64,000 nucleotides of DNA, taken from Microcoleus sp. bin38.metabat.b11b12b14.051 (lineage in GTDB: Bacteria > Cyanobacteriota > Cyanobacteriia > Cyanobacteriales > Microcoleaceae). Below the pieces are notes generated by a model that saw nothing but the letters and a program-made list of their open reading frames with translations, made no database searches and had not been told where the DNA came from. Both the position numbers and the translations under genes were made by a program. The stretch covers positions 1-64,000 of the forward strand of contig NZ_JAAFKD010000008.1 of NCBI RefSeq assembly GCF_013299165.1. Reading direction: 5' to 3'. Positions 1 through 9,474 of this stretch are shown in pieces (position 1 is the stretch's first letter; each line of letters starts with the position of its first letter).

Positions 1-839
1 GCTGCACTTGCGGACTGGGACTTGGGACGACCCGCACCCAGATATGTATTTAGTTGTTATGGCAAAAAAGAGCCATACTAGCCATCCTTGAATATTGCTA
101 CTCATTTCGACTAAACGAATCGCACTGAGCCATCTTTAATATAACTTTTAATTGACTGTCAGCCATGATTTATTCTCCCTCCAACAATGATTAAAGTGTC
201 TGGCAAATTAAATTCGTGTTTGTCAAGTTCATTTTTGCCCTGAATCAATACGACTTTTTTTACGGACTCAGCTCAGAAATCGTACTTTCTATAACAGCAA
301 TTAACTTTCAGGAGCTTTTACATTTCTTTACAAACAGCCCCAGAGGTGAAATTTGTCAGTTGTAAAAATCTGGCTAGTGTTAGTTACCGCAACTTGACCC
401 ACCGGGAAATACCCGTAAAATCCACAGTATTTAGCGGTGATTTGAACTCCCTTACTTACGTATATAAATCTATTCTGTCGCTAAATATTTGCACCTGCAA
501 TGAGTCAGAAGCTGAAGCGTGCAAACCAAGTGATGCGAGTGCTACCAAGTGAATAGAGTTGAAGAAACCTGAAGTAGGGTGAAGTTTTGCAGAGTTGATG
601 CCCGTAACGCCTGCGGGATTACCAGTGTGCTGTCGCTCAAATGAGTGTCACTTGCTAAAGCGACTGGTGAAATATTTGGCTGCTAGCTATAAATAAAACA
701 TGACTTACACAGAGCTAGTAGCTTGGTTGTTTAACTAAAATACATCGGCTTTAAACTGCCAATAAGATTTTCAAAACCCCGGTTAATTTGTGGGCAACGT
801 GTAAGTCTTATCAAGTATAAATTTATAATAAGTATTCCC
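1..839. other. Intergenic stretch, no gene recognised
   Basis: I see no convincing gene here. The only open frame of any length (346-552, plus, 68 codons from GTG) has no ribosome binding site, no recognisable motif and a composition typical of spacer DNA, so I do not call it. The first 90 bases stay open in two frames and could be the tail of a gene lying outside the window, but nothing in them is recognisable. Confidence 0.5.
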
Positions 840-1382
840 ATGAAACGAGTTAATCTTTGGTTTTCTGCCGGAGTTTTGTCATTAATTTGATGCAGTGCTG
901 CTAGCGCTACTACTTATCTTAATCCCACCGGAAAAACTACTTTAAACCTGTCTGAAAAAGCGAACAGTCCCAGGGGATTTTATTTTACTCAAGTAGGCAA
1001 TCTAGAATTTTTTGGCGCTATTCAAAACGCCAGCGGCAACTATACTTCTAGCAATACTAATACTTGGTTGAGCGAAACTGCTGGTTATGTAACTTGGCCT
1101 GCTTGGCGAGTCACGTCGCGGGATGGAAAACTTAACTGTCGCCAAACGCCAAACGGAGCAATTCAACAAGTTTACCGGGCGAATTAAGATCCAATTGCTG
1201 CTGAAACTAGGGGGGGAAATGCGATTTTGGTGGCAAACGGTAAACCCTGGTTACTGACAAGACAAGGCTGTTATGTGCGCGCTAATTCTCAATACGTACA
1301 GCCTGTTTCTTTGCCTGAGTAAGGGTTAGTGGGCGATATCGTTTCCGGGAAATTACCCGTAATCAAAACTGTTTGTAGTTAG
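840..1382 (+). pseudogene. Secreted SH3-like small protein, inactivated by in-frame stops
   Basis: An ATG at 840 opens a single continuous frame of 180 codons with protein-like composition, interrupted by TGA at 888, TAA at 1185 and TAA at 1320 before a final TAG at 1380. The first 24 codons look like a signal peptide: basic MKRVN, a hydrophobic stretch, then an Ala-Ser-Ala type cleavage site. The mature part contains paired Cys residues and a pattern (T-L-N-L-R/S, then C-R) seen in short secreted bacterial SH3-like proteins, which is a family guess only. No frameshift is needed to read across all the stops, so the damage is purely nonsense substitution. Two of the stops are one C-to-T change from CAA. 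No intact copy is visible in the window. Confidence 0.6.
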
Positions 1383-1658
1383 GAATTTAGTCATCAGACT
1401 ATATCAGGACTAAAGTCCGAACGATCAAACCAAAGGCAAAGGTTTAAATATTACGGGGCAAGGTTAGCCGCTTTCGGGCCCGACGGCGCTACATGGCACG
1501 GGTTTTAATGTTAATTTGACAATAAATTTATTGGCTGGCTTATAGTTTATAGCAGTCTATTAGCATAGCTGTTGCTGCTAACTTTTTGCTTTGAGTAAGC
1601 TTCGGCTCGTCGAAAGATAAAAGCACACAGGCAGCAGACCATCACAACAGCAATAATA

Positions 1659-1702
1659 CAATAGTAGGTTGAGTTGATCTACATAAACCCAACCTACTAT
1701 TG
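1659..1702 (-). terminator. Hairpin downstream of recA
   Basis: Two 17-base arms (1659-1675 and 1686-1702) pair with a single mismatch around a 10-base loop, about 45 bases after the recA stop. There is no long U tract, so it may be a terminator or an mRNA-stabilising hairpin. The rest of 1383-1746 shows nothing else that I can support. Confidence 0.5.
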
Positions 1703-1746
1703 CAAATGACTAACGATCGATCGCTAATGACTAATCGCTACAAAAT

Positions 1747-2886
1747 TTAGATTTCTTCCATATCTCCTACATCTTGAGCGTCATCATCAACATCATCAAC
1801 ATCATCATCATCAACATCATCATCAACATCAACATCAACAGGAGCGACAGAATTAGCAGAAACCACAGCACCAGTCTCAAGTTTCTTTTTAACTAGCTCC
1901 TCAATTTCATTTTTGAAATCGATATTTTTCTCCATGTGTTGAATCACTTTGTCTCGTCCTTGAGCGATGTTATCGCCGTTGTAGCTATACCAAGAACCTT
2001 TTTTCAGAATTACTCCCATCTCGTCGGCCAAGTCAGTCAGACAGCCTAAGGTAGAAATGCCTTTGCCAAATACAATGTCAAATTCGGCAATGCGGAAAGG
2101 CGGAGCAACTTTGTTTTTAGCAACTTTAACTTTCGTGCGGTTGCCGTATTCTTCTGTACCTTTTTTCAAGCTTTGAATGCGGCGAATGTCGAGCCGCACG
2201 CTGGCGTAGAATTTGAGTGCGTTACCGCCGGTTGTTGTTTCTGGGTTGCCGTAAGTGATACCGATTTTTTGCCGCAATTGGTTGAGGAAAATGACCGTAC
2301 AGCCCGATTTGCCGATGTTGCCGGTGATTTTCCGCAGGGCTTGACTCATCAAGCGGGCTTGCAAACCCATGTGGGAGTCGCCCATGTCGCCTTCGATTTC
2401 GGCGCGGGGGACGAGGGCGGCTACGGAGTCAATGACTACGATATCGACGGCGACGGATCGCACGAGTTGATCGACAATTTCTAGGGCCATTTCGCCGGTA
2501 TCCGGCTGGGAAACTAAGAGATTTTCAATATCGACGCCTAATGCTGAGGCGTAGGTGGGATCGAGGGCGTGCTCGGCATCTACGAAGGCTGCGATTCCGC
2601 CGGTTTTTTGGACTTCGGCGATCGCGTGGAGCGCTAGAGTAGTTTTACCGGAACTTTCGGGGCCGTAAATTTCAATTACTCGGCCTTTTGGCAAACCGCC
2701 GCCCAAAGCAATGTCCAGTGTCAGAGCTCCGGTGGGGATGGTTTCTACCCTCATGCGTGTGGAGTCTCCCAATCGGACGATCGCTCCTTTGCCAAAGCTG
2801 CGCTCGATTTGGGACAGTACGGAAGTTAGGGCTTTTTGCTTTTCTGTGTTTTCAGTAGTTTTTGTAGAAGCTTCTTTTTTTGCCAT
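1747..2886 (-). CDS. recA: Recombinase RecA
   Basis: RecA forms an ATP-dependent filament on single-stranded DNA, catalyses homologous strand exchange and stimulates LexA-type self-cleavage. The 379-residue product has the full RecA core: Walker [10 protein letters not shown] near residue 75, Walker B-type VIDSVAAL, the L1/L2 DNA-binding loops (including [10 protein letters not shown] and [14 protein letters not shown]) and the usual C-terminal domain. The ATG start gives the expected N terminus, a short Lys/Thr-rich lead before the [15 protein letters not shown] motif. The C-terminal tail is unusually rich in Asp and Val, written in GAT/GTT-type triplets. It is monocistronic, with a hairpin after the stop. 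I could not find a convincing LexA operator upstream. Confidence 0.97.
   Translation of the reverse strand: MAKKEASTKTTENTEKQKALTSVLSQIERSFGKGAIVRLGDSTRMRVETIPTGALTLDIALGGGLPKGRVIEIYGPESSGKTTLALHAIAEVQKTGGIAAFVDAEHALDPTYASALGVDIENLLVSQPDTGEMALEIVDQLVRSVAVDIVVIDSVAALVPRAEIEGDMGDSHMGLQARLMSQALRKITGNIGKSGCTVIFLNQLRQKIGITYGNPETTTGGNALKFYASVRLDIRRIQSLKKGTEEYGNRTKVKVAKNKVAPPFRIAEFDIVFGKGISTLGCLTDLADEMGVILKKGSWYSYNGDNIAQGRDKVIQHMEKNIDFKNEIEELVKKKLETGAVVSANSVAPVDVDVDDDVDDDDVDDVDDDAQDVGDMEEI
1780..1842. repeat. Trinucleotide/hexanucleotide tract encoding the RecA acidic tail
   Basis: On the plus strand this is a run of ATC, CAT and AAC triplets. Read on the minus strand it gives alternating Asp and Val near the RecA C terminus. 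Such tracts are prone to slippage, and any change by whole triplets would keep the frame. Confidence 0.7.
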
Positions 2887-3345
2887 TTTCGGTACGCGGG
2901 TAGACCCCTTGCGGAGCTTGTTGATTAACTGTACAACACGTATGTTAGCAGTTATTTTTGGGGTCTGGAGGTTCTGGGACGATTTGGTTTAGAATTCTTG
3001 ATTTTGGGTTGGTTGAGCCCGATCGCGCTCTGAGGAGGCTGCTGTTTGGAAGGTAGAAGGCGATCGACAGACGGTAGAATGATGGTCGGTTGGGTTAGCA
3101 GAAAGAATTGGTTGAAAGCATCTCCCTTGTAGAGACGAATTAAAAAAAGACTATTCATTACTCCCAGGAGCGGTAGCTGAAGCGGGCTGGCTCTTCTGTC
3201 AACTGTCAACCCCTCGACTCCGCTCGGGGCAAGCTGTCAACTGTCAACTGTCAACTGTCAACCCCTCGACTCCGCTCGGGGCAAGCTGTCAACTGTCAAC
3301 TGAATCGGGTACGCCTCTGGGACGATCGCCACAATTAGGATAAGC
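2887..3345. repeat. Intergenic region with GTCAACT short tandem repeats
   Basis: From about 3196 to 3302, heptamers of the TGTCAAC type run in two blocks, each followed by the same GC-rich segment (CCCCTCGACTCCGCTCGGGG at about 3210 and 3262). These are typical short tandem repeats of filamentous cyanobacteria. The 85-codon open frame on the minus strand (2952-3209) overlaps this spacer and looks spurious. The recA promoter should lie just above 2887 on the minus strand, but I do not assign boxes. Confidence 0.7.
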
Positions 3346-4971
3346 ATGGCATCTACAACAAATCAAGACACATCTGTTAATCCCAAAATTCCCCAAAATT
3401 TCCGGTTGCTGATCGGCTTATTGGCGATCGGCATTTTGCTAGGTATCGGATTTCGCTGCTTCGAGATCGATCGCAAACTCTACTGGCATGACGAAGTATA
3501 CACATCAATCCGCGCCGCTGGTTTTACCAGGCAAGAAATCGACGACGAACTATTTCAAAACCGGATTGTTCCTGCACCAGAATTGCAGAAATATCAACGA
3601 ATTAAACCGGGAAGTACAGCAGCAGATACAATTCGTTCCTTAGCATTAGAAGACCCGCAGCATCCGCCTTTGTACTTTTTGATGGCTCGTTTGTGGATGG
3701 AGCAATTTGGTAGTTCTATGGCAGCATCCCGCAGTTTGCCCGCAATATTGAGTTTGTTGTCGCTACCTTTGATGTATGCTTTAGCTCAGGAACTTTTATC
3801 CTCAAATTTGGCAGCCTTAGTTGCAACAACGCTGCTGGCTTTATCTCCCTTTGACATCTTGTTTGCTCAGACAGCAAGGCAGTACAGTTTGCTGACAGTG
3901 GCAGTTATTGGCAGCAGTTGGCTGCTGCTGAGAGCATTGCGGTTGCGGGGCTGGCAAAATTGGGCGTATTACTCGCTGGCGATCGCGAGCGGTTTTTACA
4001 CTCACCCTTTCTTCAGTTTAACACTCGTCGGACACGGAGTTTTTATAATTGCTTGCTGGCTGTTTGTCAAGCAAAAAAAACTGCGCGGTCACTTAACTAA
4101 TTCGCAATTTTTCTTAGCAGTAACAGCCGCTTTAATCTTGTATTTGCCGTGGATTTACGTGCTGGCGACCAACCTGGAACGAGCCTCAGCCACGACAGAC
4201 TGGACGCGAATATCTCCTGGTTGGCTGTATCTGGCAAAATTGTGGATGCTCAGCTTTACAGCCTTATTTTTTGACTTCGACTTCGGCTTTGACAATATCT
4301 GGACTTATCTGCTGAGATTGCCATTTTTGCTGTTAATTGTGGCAGCACTTTACCAGATCTGCCGCCGCACAAATATTTCAACTTTGCTGTTTATTGTAAC
4401 ATCAATTTTTGTGCCGTTTTTGATGCTGGCTTTACCGGATCTAATCCTAGGCGGCAAACGTTCCGCCGTCAGCCGCTATCTGATTTCGTGCTTTCCGGGA
4501 GTGCAGCTAGCAGTTGCTTGCTTGCTGGCGAGTAAGGTGAAAACTCAGCAGCGGTTTTGGCAAGTCGTTTTAGCGGGGGTATTTACAGCAAGCGTAGCAT
4601 CTTGTACCCTCAGCGCTGTTTCTGATACTTGGTGGAGCAAAGACTTGAGCTATTTTAATGCTGAAGTTGCGAGAAATATTAACAAAGAGGCGATCGCTAA
4701 TCGATCGATTAAAGATACAATAGTAATTAGCGATCGCGGCAACGACTTTACTAACATGGGAGATTTGCTCTCCCTGAGTTATTTGCTCGACAAAGATGTG
4801 CGGCTGATGCTGCTGAGTCAGTCGCCGGATATGGAGATACTGACCAAATATTCGGCTCCGCTGGTGTTCCGCCCTTCGGAAAAATTGCGATCGGCACTCA
4901 AGCAAAATCAGCGGCGCCTAGAGCCTATATTGGAATATGCCAGACTTTTTCGAGTGCGGCGAACTTCTTAG
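3346..4971 (+). CDS. GT39-like integral membrane glycosyltransferase
   Basis: The 541-residue protein looks like a polyprenyl-phosphate-sugar-dependent glycosyltransferase of the GT39/ArnT/PMT superfamily, which moves a sugar from a lipid carrier to an acceptor on the outer face of the plasma membrane. After the first transmembrane helix (about 20-42) the loop contains W-H-D-E (about 50), the acidic pair expected for the catalytic site. A periplasmic segment follows with the P-Q-H-P-P-L-Y-F motif typical of the family. About nine or ten further hydrophobic segments run to residue 430, then a soluble C-terminal tail. The start is the ATG at 3346. The gene stands alone between repeat-rich spacers. 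The acceptor is unknown. Confidence 0.8.
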   Translation: MASTTNQDTSVNPKIPQNFRLLIGLLAIGILLGIGFRCFEIDRKLYWHDEVYTSIRAAGFTRQEIDDELFQNRIVPAPELQKYQRIKPGSTAADTIRSLALEDPQHPPLYFLMARLWMEQFGSSMAASRSLPAILSLLSLPLMYALAQELLSSNLAALVATTLLALSPFDILFAQTARQYSLLTVAVIGSSWLLLRALRLRGWQNWAYYSLAIASGFYTHPFFSLTLVGHGVFIIACWLFVKQKKLRGHLTNSQFFLAVTAALILYLPWIYVLATNLERASATTDWTRISPGWLYLAKLWMLSFTALFFDFDFGFDNIWTYLLRLPFLLLIVAALYQICRRTNISTLLFIVTSIFVPFLMLALPDLILGGKRSAVSRYLISCFPGVQLAVACLLASKVKTQQRFWQVVLAGVFTASVASCTLSAVSDTWWSKDLSYFNAEVARNINKEAIANRSIKDTIVISDRGNDFTNMGDLLSLSYLLDKDVRLMLLSQSPDMEILTKYSAPLVFRPSEKLRSALKQNQRRLEPILEYARLFRVRRTS

Positions 4972-5629
4972 TTGCGGGTAGGGTGCGGAGTGAAACAAAC
5001 TGTTTGATGGGCTTCAAATATCTGAACTAACCCACCTTAATATCATCTCAGCTCGAAGGACACAATCAAATTGGTTCGTAGTGAGGACTTTAGTCCACAT
5101 TCATGACGATTGACTCGCATTCCGAACGATCGAACCGTTAGAGATTGCTGGTAAGGTTCGTAGTGAGGACTTTAGTCCGCATTCGTCAGAAGACTGGTAT
5201 TCCGAAAGCTCGAACCGTTAGAGATTGCTGGTAAAGTTCGATCGTTCGGAATGCGAGTCCGCATTCGTCAGAAGACTGGTATTCCGAAAGCTCGAACCGT
5301 TAGAGATTGCTGGTAAAGTTCGATCGTTCGGAATGCGAGTCCGCATTCGTCTAAGGACTAAAGTCCTCACTACAAACACTTTTGATTGCTGGTAATTGAT
5401 CTGACATAATAGAATTCGCTATTCGTTTATTTTGGTCAGCAATATTGTTGGTAAGGTGCGTCAGAACAAAAACTGTTTGATTTGTCTCAGGTATCTGGGC
5501 TGACGCACCCTACATCTATTCCACCACAAGGTGCGGAGCGAAAAAAACTGTTTGAGTTAACTAAAATATTTAGGATGACGCACCCTACACCACCAGCAAC
5601 GATTATTTGAATAATTAGGATTAAACGCA
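4972..5629. repeat. Repeat-filled spacer (AGTGAGGACTTTAGTCC and GACGCACCCTAC families)
   Basis: From about 5070 to 5375 there are several copies of a unit containing GTAGTGAGGACTTTAGTCC, CATTCGTC and CGAACCGTTAGAGATTGC. One block of about 80 bases is repeated nearly exactly in tandem (about 5178-5258 and 5259-5340). The same core palindrome recurs at 40.6-41.0 kb. On both sides (4978-5035 and 5450-5590) lie copies of another short family ending GACGCACCCTAC. No coding potential is visible. Confidence 0.75.
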
Positions 5630-7156
5630 ATGCAAGAGTTAAATAATTCAGCTTCAGAAACCGCACAGCAATTTCGCAACCTTCAGACAGAATTACGCGA
5701 ACGTTGGCGAGCAATCGAAGAATTTGACAGGGGAGATTGTGATATTATCGTCATTCCTTCTGTCAGCTTAGATCAGCAAGAAATGCAGAAGGTTGAGGGT
5801 GCTTATCACTACGAAGAGCGTCATTTATTTTCGTTAATTCGGCTGCGAAATCCCCGCACGCGCTTAATTTACATTACCTCCGAGCCGCTGCACCCGATGA
5901 TTATAGATTATTACCTGCAATTGCTCCCAGGTATTCCATTTTCTCACGCGCGCGATCGCCTTTTGCTGTTTTCCACTTACGATGCTTCTTCTAAATCTCT
6001 CACTCAGAAAATTTTAGAACGTCCCCGCTTAATGGAGCGGATTCGTCAAGCAGCGCGGCCGACAAAATCCTATATGGTTTGTTACAACTCGACGCCCTTA
6101 GAGCGCGAGTTATCTGTTAAATTGGGAATTCCTTTGTGGGCGAGCGATCCGGATTTGCTTTACTGGGGCACAAAAAGCGGCAGCAGGCAAATTTTCCAAG
6201 AAGCTGGCGTACCTTATCCTGACGGTTCCGAGTTGGTTTGGAATGCCGAAGATTTAGCAGTAGCGGCGGCCGAATTGTGGGAAAGACAGCCGGATTTGCA
6301 GCGGATAGTAATTAAGTTAAACGAAGGTTTTTCGGGGGAAGGAAACGCAATTTTAGATTTGAAGCCGATCGCAAATAAAGCACCTCAAGACAGACTTAAA
6401 GCAATTGGCGATAGCTTCCACAATTTGCGGTTTCAAGCAACAGCCGAAACCTGGGAAAATTTCAGCAGTCGCATTCCCGAATTAGGAGCAATTGCGGAAG
6501 CGTTTATCGAAGGCTCGGAAAAGCGATCGCCCAGCGTTCAAGGTCGAATTGTCCCCAGTGGCGAAGTAGAAATTCTCTCAACCCACGACCAGATTTTAGG
6601 AGGCCCAGACGGTCAAATTTTCTTGGGTTGCCGATTTCCGGCGGATGAATCCTATCGGCTGGCGCTGCAAGAGTTGGGATGGAAAGTGGGGAAAAACTTA
6701 GCTGCAAAAGGTGCTTTAGAGCGATTTGGAGTGGATTATGTTGCTGTCAAGCAATCGGATGGGAAATGGGATATTCAAGCAATAGAAATTAACTTGCGAA
6801 AAGGAGGTACAACTCATCCATTTATGGCTTTGAAGCTGTTGACAAACGGTCGCTACGAACGAACTACGGGCTTGTTTTACAGCCAGCAGGGCCGTCCGAA
6901 ATATTATGTAGCTTCGGATAATTTAAAAAAGGAGCGCTATCGAGGATTATTACCGAATGATTTGATGGATATTATTGCTGACAATCAACTGCACTTTGAC
7001 ACGGGTACTGAGACGGGAAGCGTGTTTCATTTAATGGGTTGTTTGTCGGAGTTTGGCAAATTAGGCTTGACGAGTATCGGCAATTCGCCGCAAGAAGCAG
7101 AGGATATGTATAACAAGGTGGTGAAAGTGCTCGATCGCGAAACTTCATTCAGTTGA
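5630..7156 (+). CDS. ATP-grasp carboxylate-amine ligase, PGM1-related
   Basis: The protein (508 residues) belongs to the ATP-grasp ligases, which activate a carboxylate as acyl phosphate and join it to an amine. The N-terminal ~150 residues form a Rossmann-like pre-ATP-grasp domain. The central part carries ATP-binding features (RIVIKLNEGFSGEGNAILDL-type glycine loop near 225) and the metal/phosphate site with AIEINLRKGGTTHP near 385. The stretch from there to the C terminus matches the PGM1 C-terminal domain, named after the ligase that builds the pheganomycin peptide. This ligase could add an amino acid or short peptide to a small molecule. No precursor peptide or biosynthetic partner is adjacent. 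The start is the ATG after an AGGA at 5617. Confidence 0.8.
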   Translation: MQELNNSASETAQQFRNLQTELRERWRAIEEFDRGDCDIIVIPSVSLDQQEMQKVEGAYHYEERHLFSLIRLRNPRTRLIYITSEPLHPMIIDYYLQLLPGIPFSHARDRLLLFSTYDASSKSLTQKILERPRLMERIRQAARPTKSYMVCYNSTPLERELSVKLGIPLWASDPDLLYWGTKSGSRQIFQEAGVPYPDGSELVWNAEDLAVAAAELWERQPDLQRIVIKLNEGFSGEGNAILDLKPIANKAPQDRLKAIGDSFHNLRFQATAETWENFSSRIPELGAIAEAFIEGSEKRSPSVQGRIVPSGEVEILSTHDQILGGPDGQIFLGCRFPADESYRLALQELGWKVGKNLAAKGALERFGVDYVAVKQSDGKWDIQAIEINLRKGGTTHPFMALKLLTNGRYERTTGLFYSQQGRPKYYVASDNLKKERYRGLLPNDLMDIIADNQLHFDTGTETGSVFHLMGCLSEFGKLGLTSIGNSPQEAEDMYNKVVKVLDRETSFS

Positions 7157-7318
7157 CAGTTGACAGTTGTCAGTTTTCAGTTTTCATTGGTCAATTAAGC
7201 TGACAACCGCAGGTTTTACAGAAGTATACGGTAAGCGTAAAGCTCAGTGGCTTTAGCCCGCTCGATATAAGCGACACGGGCGGTTTTAACCGCCTTCAAT
7301 CTTGTACTGCTAAATATC

Positions 7319-7348
7319 TTGACAATCTTACGCCACAAATAGTAGTAT
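7319..7348 (+). promoter_or_regulatory. Sigma70-like promoter for tnpB
   Basis: TTGACA at 7319-7324 and TAGTAT at 7343-7348 are separated by 18 bases. A GGAGGT ribosome binding site (7355-7360) follows, 7 bases before the ATG at 7368. Confidence 0.45.
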
Positions 7349-7367
7349 AAGATTGGAGGTAGGAACA

Positions 7368-8639
7368 ATGCTAATTTTTGAGTTTAAAGTTTACGGAAAA
7401 TCAGTTCAGTTAACAGCAATAGATGATGCAATTCGGACTGCCCAATTCGTTCGTAATAGCTGTATTAGGCTATGGATGGATGTTAAAGATACAGGCAAAA
7501 ATGACTTGCAGAAATATTGTGCTGTACTAGCGGCTAATTTCCCGTTTGCTAATGAACTCAACTCAATGGCGCGACAAGCTAGTGCTGAACGAGCATGGTC
7601 TTCTATCTCTCGGTTTTATGATAACTGCAAGAAGAATATTCCTGGTTTAAAGGGATATCCTCAATTTCAAAAAGATTGTCGTTCTGTTGAATATAAAACG
7701 TCAGGATGGCGACTTGCAGATAACCGTAAATCCATCACGTTTACAGATAAAAAAGGTATTGGCAGATTAAAAATTAAAGGAACTCGTGATCTGCATTTCT
7801 ACCAAATCAACCAAATAAAACGGGTAAGATTGGTAAAACGGGCTGATGGTTATTATTGTCAGTTTTGCATTGATGTTAACCGTCAGGAAAATATAAAACC
7901 ATCAGGAAATACGATTGGATTAGATGTAGGTTTAAAAGAATACTACACAGATTCCAATGGCGTAATGGTTGAGAATCCTAAGTTTCTTCGTGAAGCAGAA
8001 AAGGTTCTTAAGCGTTCACAACGCCGTGTTTCTAGCAAAGTCAAAGGGTCAAAAAATAGAGGCAAAGCTAGGCAGATTTTAGGGAAACGCCACCTCAAAA
8101 TAAGTAGGAAACGTAAAGACCATGCTGTGAAATTGGCACGGTGCGTAGTTCAGTCCAACGACTTGATATCCTATGAAGATTTGAGAATTAAAAATATGGC
8201 GAAAAATCATTGTCTAGCTAAGTCAATAAATGACGCATCCTGGTATCAGTTCCGTGTTTGGCTTGAATATTTTGGAAAAGTATTCAAGAGGGTCACGGTA
8301 GCTGTTAATCCACAATATACCAGCCAGGAATGCTCTAGTTGCGGTGAAATTGTCAAAAAAACGCTATCCACTAGAACCCACGTTTGTAAATGTGGTTGTG
8401 TAATGGATAGAGATGAAAACGCAGCTAGAAATATCCTTAGTCGAGGATTGAGTACGGTAGGACATACCGGAACTTTTGCGCTAGACGCAAGTAACGCTTT
8501 AGGAGATAAGACCTCTATTCAGACTGGAGAAATCCTGCCTGAGCAAGTCATATCGTTGATTAAAGAATCGAGCGTGTCTTTAGACCTGAGAGTGTCAAGC
8601 TGCGGAATTCTAGGTGGTGGCTACTTTTTAGCCGGATAA
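7368..8639 (+). CDS. tnpB: RNA-guided nuclease TnpB (IS605/IS1341 type)
   Basis: TnpB is the transposon-encoded RNA-guided DNA endonuclease ancestral to Cas12. The ATG at 7368 is preferred over the TTG at 7353 because GGAGGT sits 7 bases upstream. The product is 423 residues. RuvC-I is [11 protein letters not shown] (Asp near 186), RuvC-II is [11 protein letters not shown] (Glu near 270) and RuvC-III is [11 protein letters not shown] (Asp near 349). A zinc-ribbon with CSSC and CKCGC lies between the last two. All catalytic residues are present, so the nuclease looks intact. The reading frame runs past the inferred element end (8598) and stops only at 8639, inside the antiparallel lepB gene, so the last dozen residues come from flanking DNA. 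Confidence 0.9.
   Translation: MLIFEFKVYGKSVQLTAIDDAIRTAQFVRNSCIRLWMDVKDTGKNDLQKYCAVLAANFPFANELNSMARQASAERAWSSISRFYDNCKKNIPGLKGYPQFQKDCRSVEYKTSGWRLADNRKSITFTDKKGIGRLKIKGTRDLHFYQINQIKRVRLVKRADGYYCQFCIDVNRQENIKPSGNTIGLDVGLKEYYTDSNGVMVENPKFLREAEKVLKRSQRRVSSKVKGSKNRGKARQILGKRHLKISRKRKDHAVKLARCVVQSNDLISYEDLRIKNMAKNHCLAKSINDASWYQFRVWLEYFGKVFKRVTVAVNPQYTSQECSSCGEIVKKTLSTRTHVCKCGCVMDRDENAARNILSRGLSTVGHTGTFALDASNALGDKTSIQTGEILPEQVISLIKESSVSLDLRVSSCGILGGGYFLAG
8440..8598 (+). ncRNA. Possible omega/reRNA at the 3' end of tnpB
   Basis: In characterised TnpB elements the guide RNA scaffold is encoded by the tnpB 3' end and ends exactly at the element border, with the guide taken from flanking DNA. By that rule the scaffold would end at 8598, and the guide would start at 8599, in the lepB 3' flank. 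The terminal hairpin is degenerate (four paired bases around GTCTTTAGAC), so function is doubtful. This is inference from family knowledge. Confidence 0.3.
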
Positions 8640-9229
8640 AGCGGTGTGGGGTCGATCGACCCTGTGCGGTTGAGAGGCCAAAAACGGACGATCGCCCTAC
8701 CGATGATATTTTGTTTGGGTACAAAGCCCCAATAATGGCTGTCACAGCTTGCATTGCGGTTATCGCCGAGTACCAAGTAAGAATTTTGAGATACAACTAC
8801 AGGCCCGTAGGGATACTGCGGAATTTCTTCAATATATTTTTCCTGTAGCGGCTGCTTATTGATATAAACTTTTCCCTCTTTGACTTCCACTGTGTCCCCC
8901 GGAAGTCCAATCACTCGCTTGATATAGGCATCTTTAATCGGTGGTGGCTGGCCCGTGCACAAACTAGCCGGATCCGGCGGCATAAACACGATAATATCTC
9001 CTCGCTGCGGGTCTTTGAGTCGATAGCTCACCTTATCTATAATTAATCGATCGTTAATTTGTAGGGTTGGGAGCATCGAGCCTGTCGGAATATAGCGAGC
9101 TTCCGCAACCAGGGTGCGGATACCAAAGGCTAAGAATGCTGCTAAGCCGATCGTCTTAATTGCTTCTATCCAAGGATTTTCGGTATCTTGCGGGGGTTTT
9201 TGGTCGGCTGACTTGTCTAGACGAGTCAT
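8621..9229 (-). CDS. lepB: Signal peptidase I
   Basis: LepB cleaves signal peptides from exported proteins at the outer face of the plasma or thylakoid membrane by a Ser/Lys dyad. The 202-residue protein has a cytosolic N terminus, one transmembrane helix (about 24-42), box B with the nucleophile in [11 protein letters not shown] (Ser51), the general base in [13 protein letters not shown] (Lys104) and the C-terminal [15 protein letters not shown] box. This is the compact cyanobacterial form. Its last codons overlap antiparallel with the run-through end of tnpB. The C terminus after the WGFVP segment is otherwise as expected, so the insertion seems not to have damaged it. Confidence 0.95.
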   Translation of the reverse strand: MTRLDKSADQKPPQDTENPWIEAIKTIGLAAFLAFGIRTLVAEARYIPTGSMLPTLQINDRLIIDKVSYRLKDPQRGDIIVFMPPDPASLCTGQPPPIKDAYIKRVIGLPGDTVEVKEGKVYINKQPLQEKYIEEIPQYPYGPVVVSQNSYLVLGDNRNASCDSHYWGFVPKQNIIGRAIVRFWPLNRTGSIDPTPLYPAKK

Positions 9230-9474
9230 AAGTATTAAGTGACTGGGCTGGATACAAATTATAGACTTAATTGGGATTTTTTTGAGGAAATCTGCAAAAT
9301 CTGCGCGGGTGCGGTGAGTTTTTTGTAATATCTGGTAGAGTCAAGTGTGTCGAGGTTCATCATAAAAATTACAATTTTTCCACAAGCTAGTTATATTTAT
9401 TAGTATTTTTCAAACTCTTTTGAGGATAAAATTGGTCTGGGCTTCTACGTACATTACTTACTTAATTATAGCTT

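Larger units (their letters stand above)
7195..8598 (+). mobile_element. IS605-type element with tnpB only (approximate ends)
   Basis: A single tnpB with no tnpA transposase beside it. The left end is uncertain: a hairpin (GGCGGTT-TT-AACCGCC, 7279-7294) and a GCTCAGTGGCTTTAGCCC segment at about 7240 look like IS605 subterminal structures. The right end is placed at GTGTCAA (8592-8598), which follows a GTCTTTAGAC hairpin, as in many cyanobacterial tnpB elements. The boundary matters because the lepB stop lies only about 23 bases further. Without tnpA the element would need help in trans. Confidence 0.5.

Noticed and set aside
346-552. 68-codon open frame on the plus strand
   Set aside because: No ribosome binding site, no motif, composition of spacer DNA.
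2952-3209. 85-codon minus-strand frame upstream of recA
   Set aside because: Covers the recA promoter region and short repeats; no recognisable domain.
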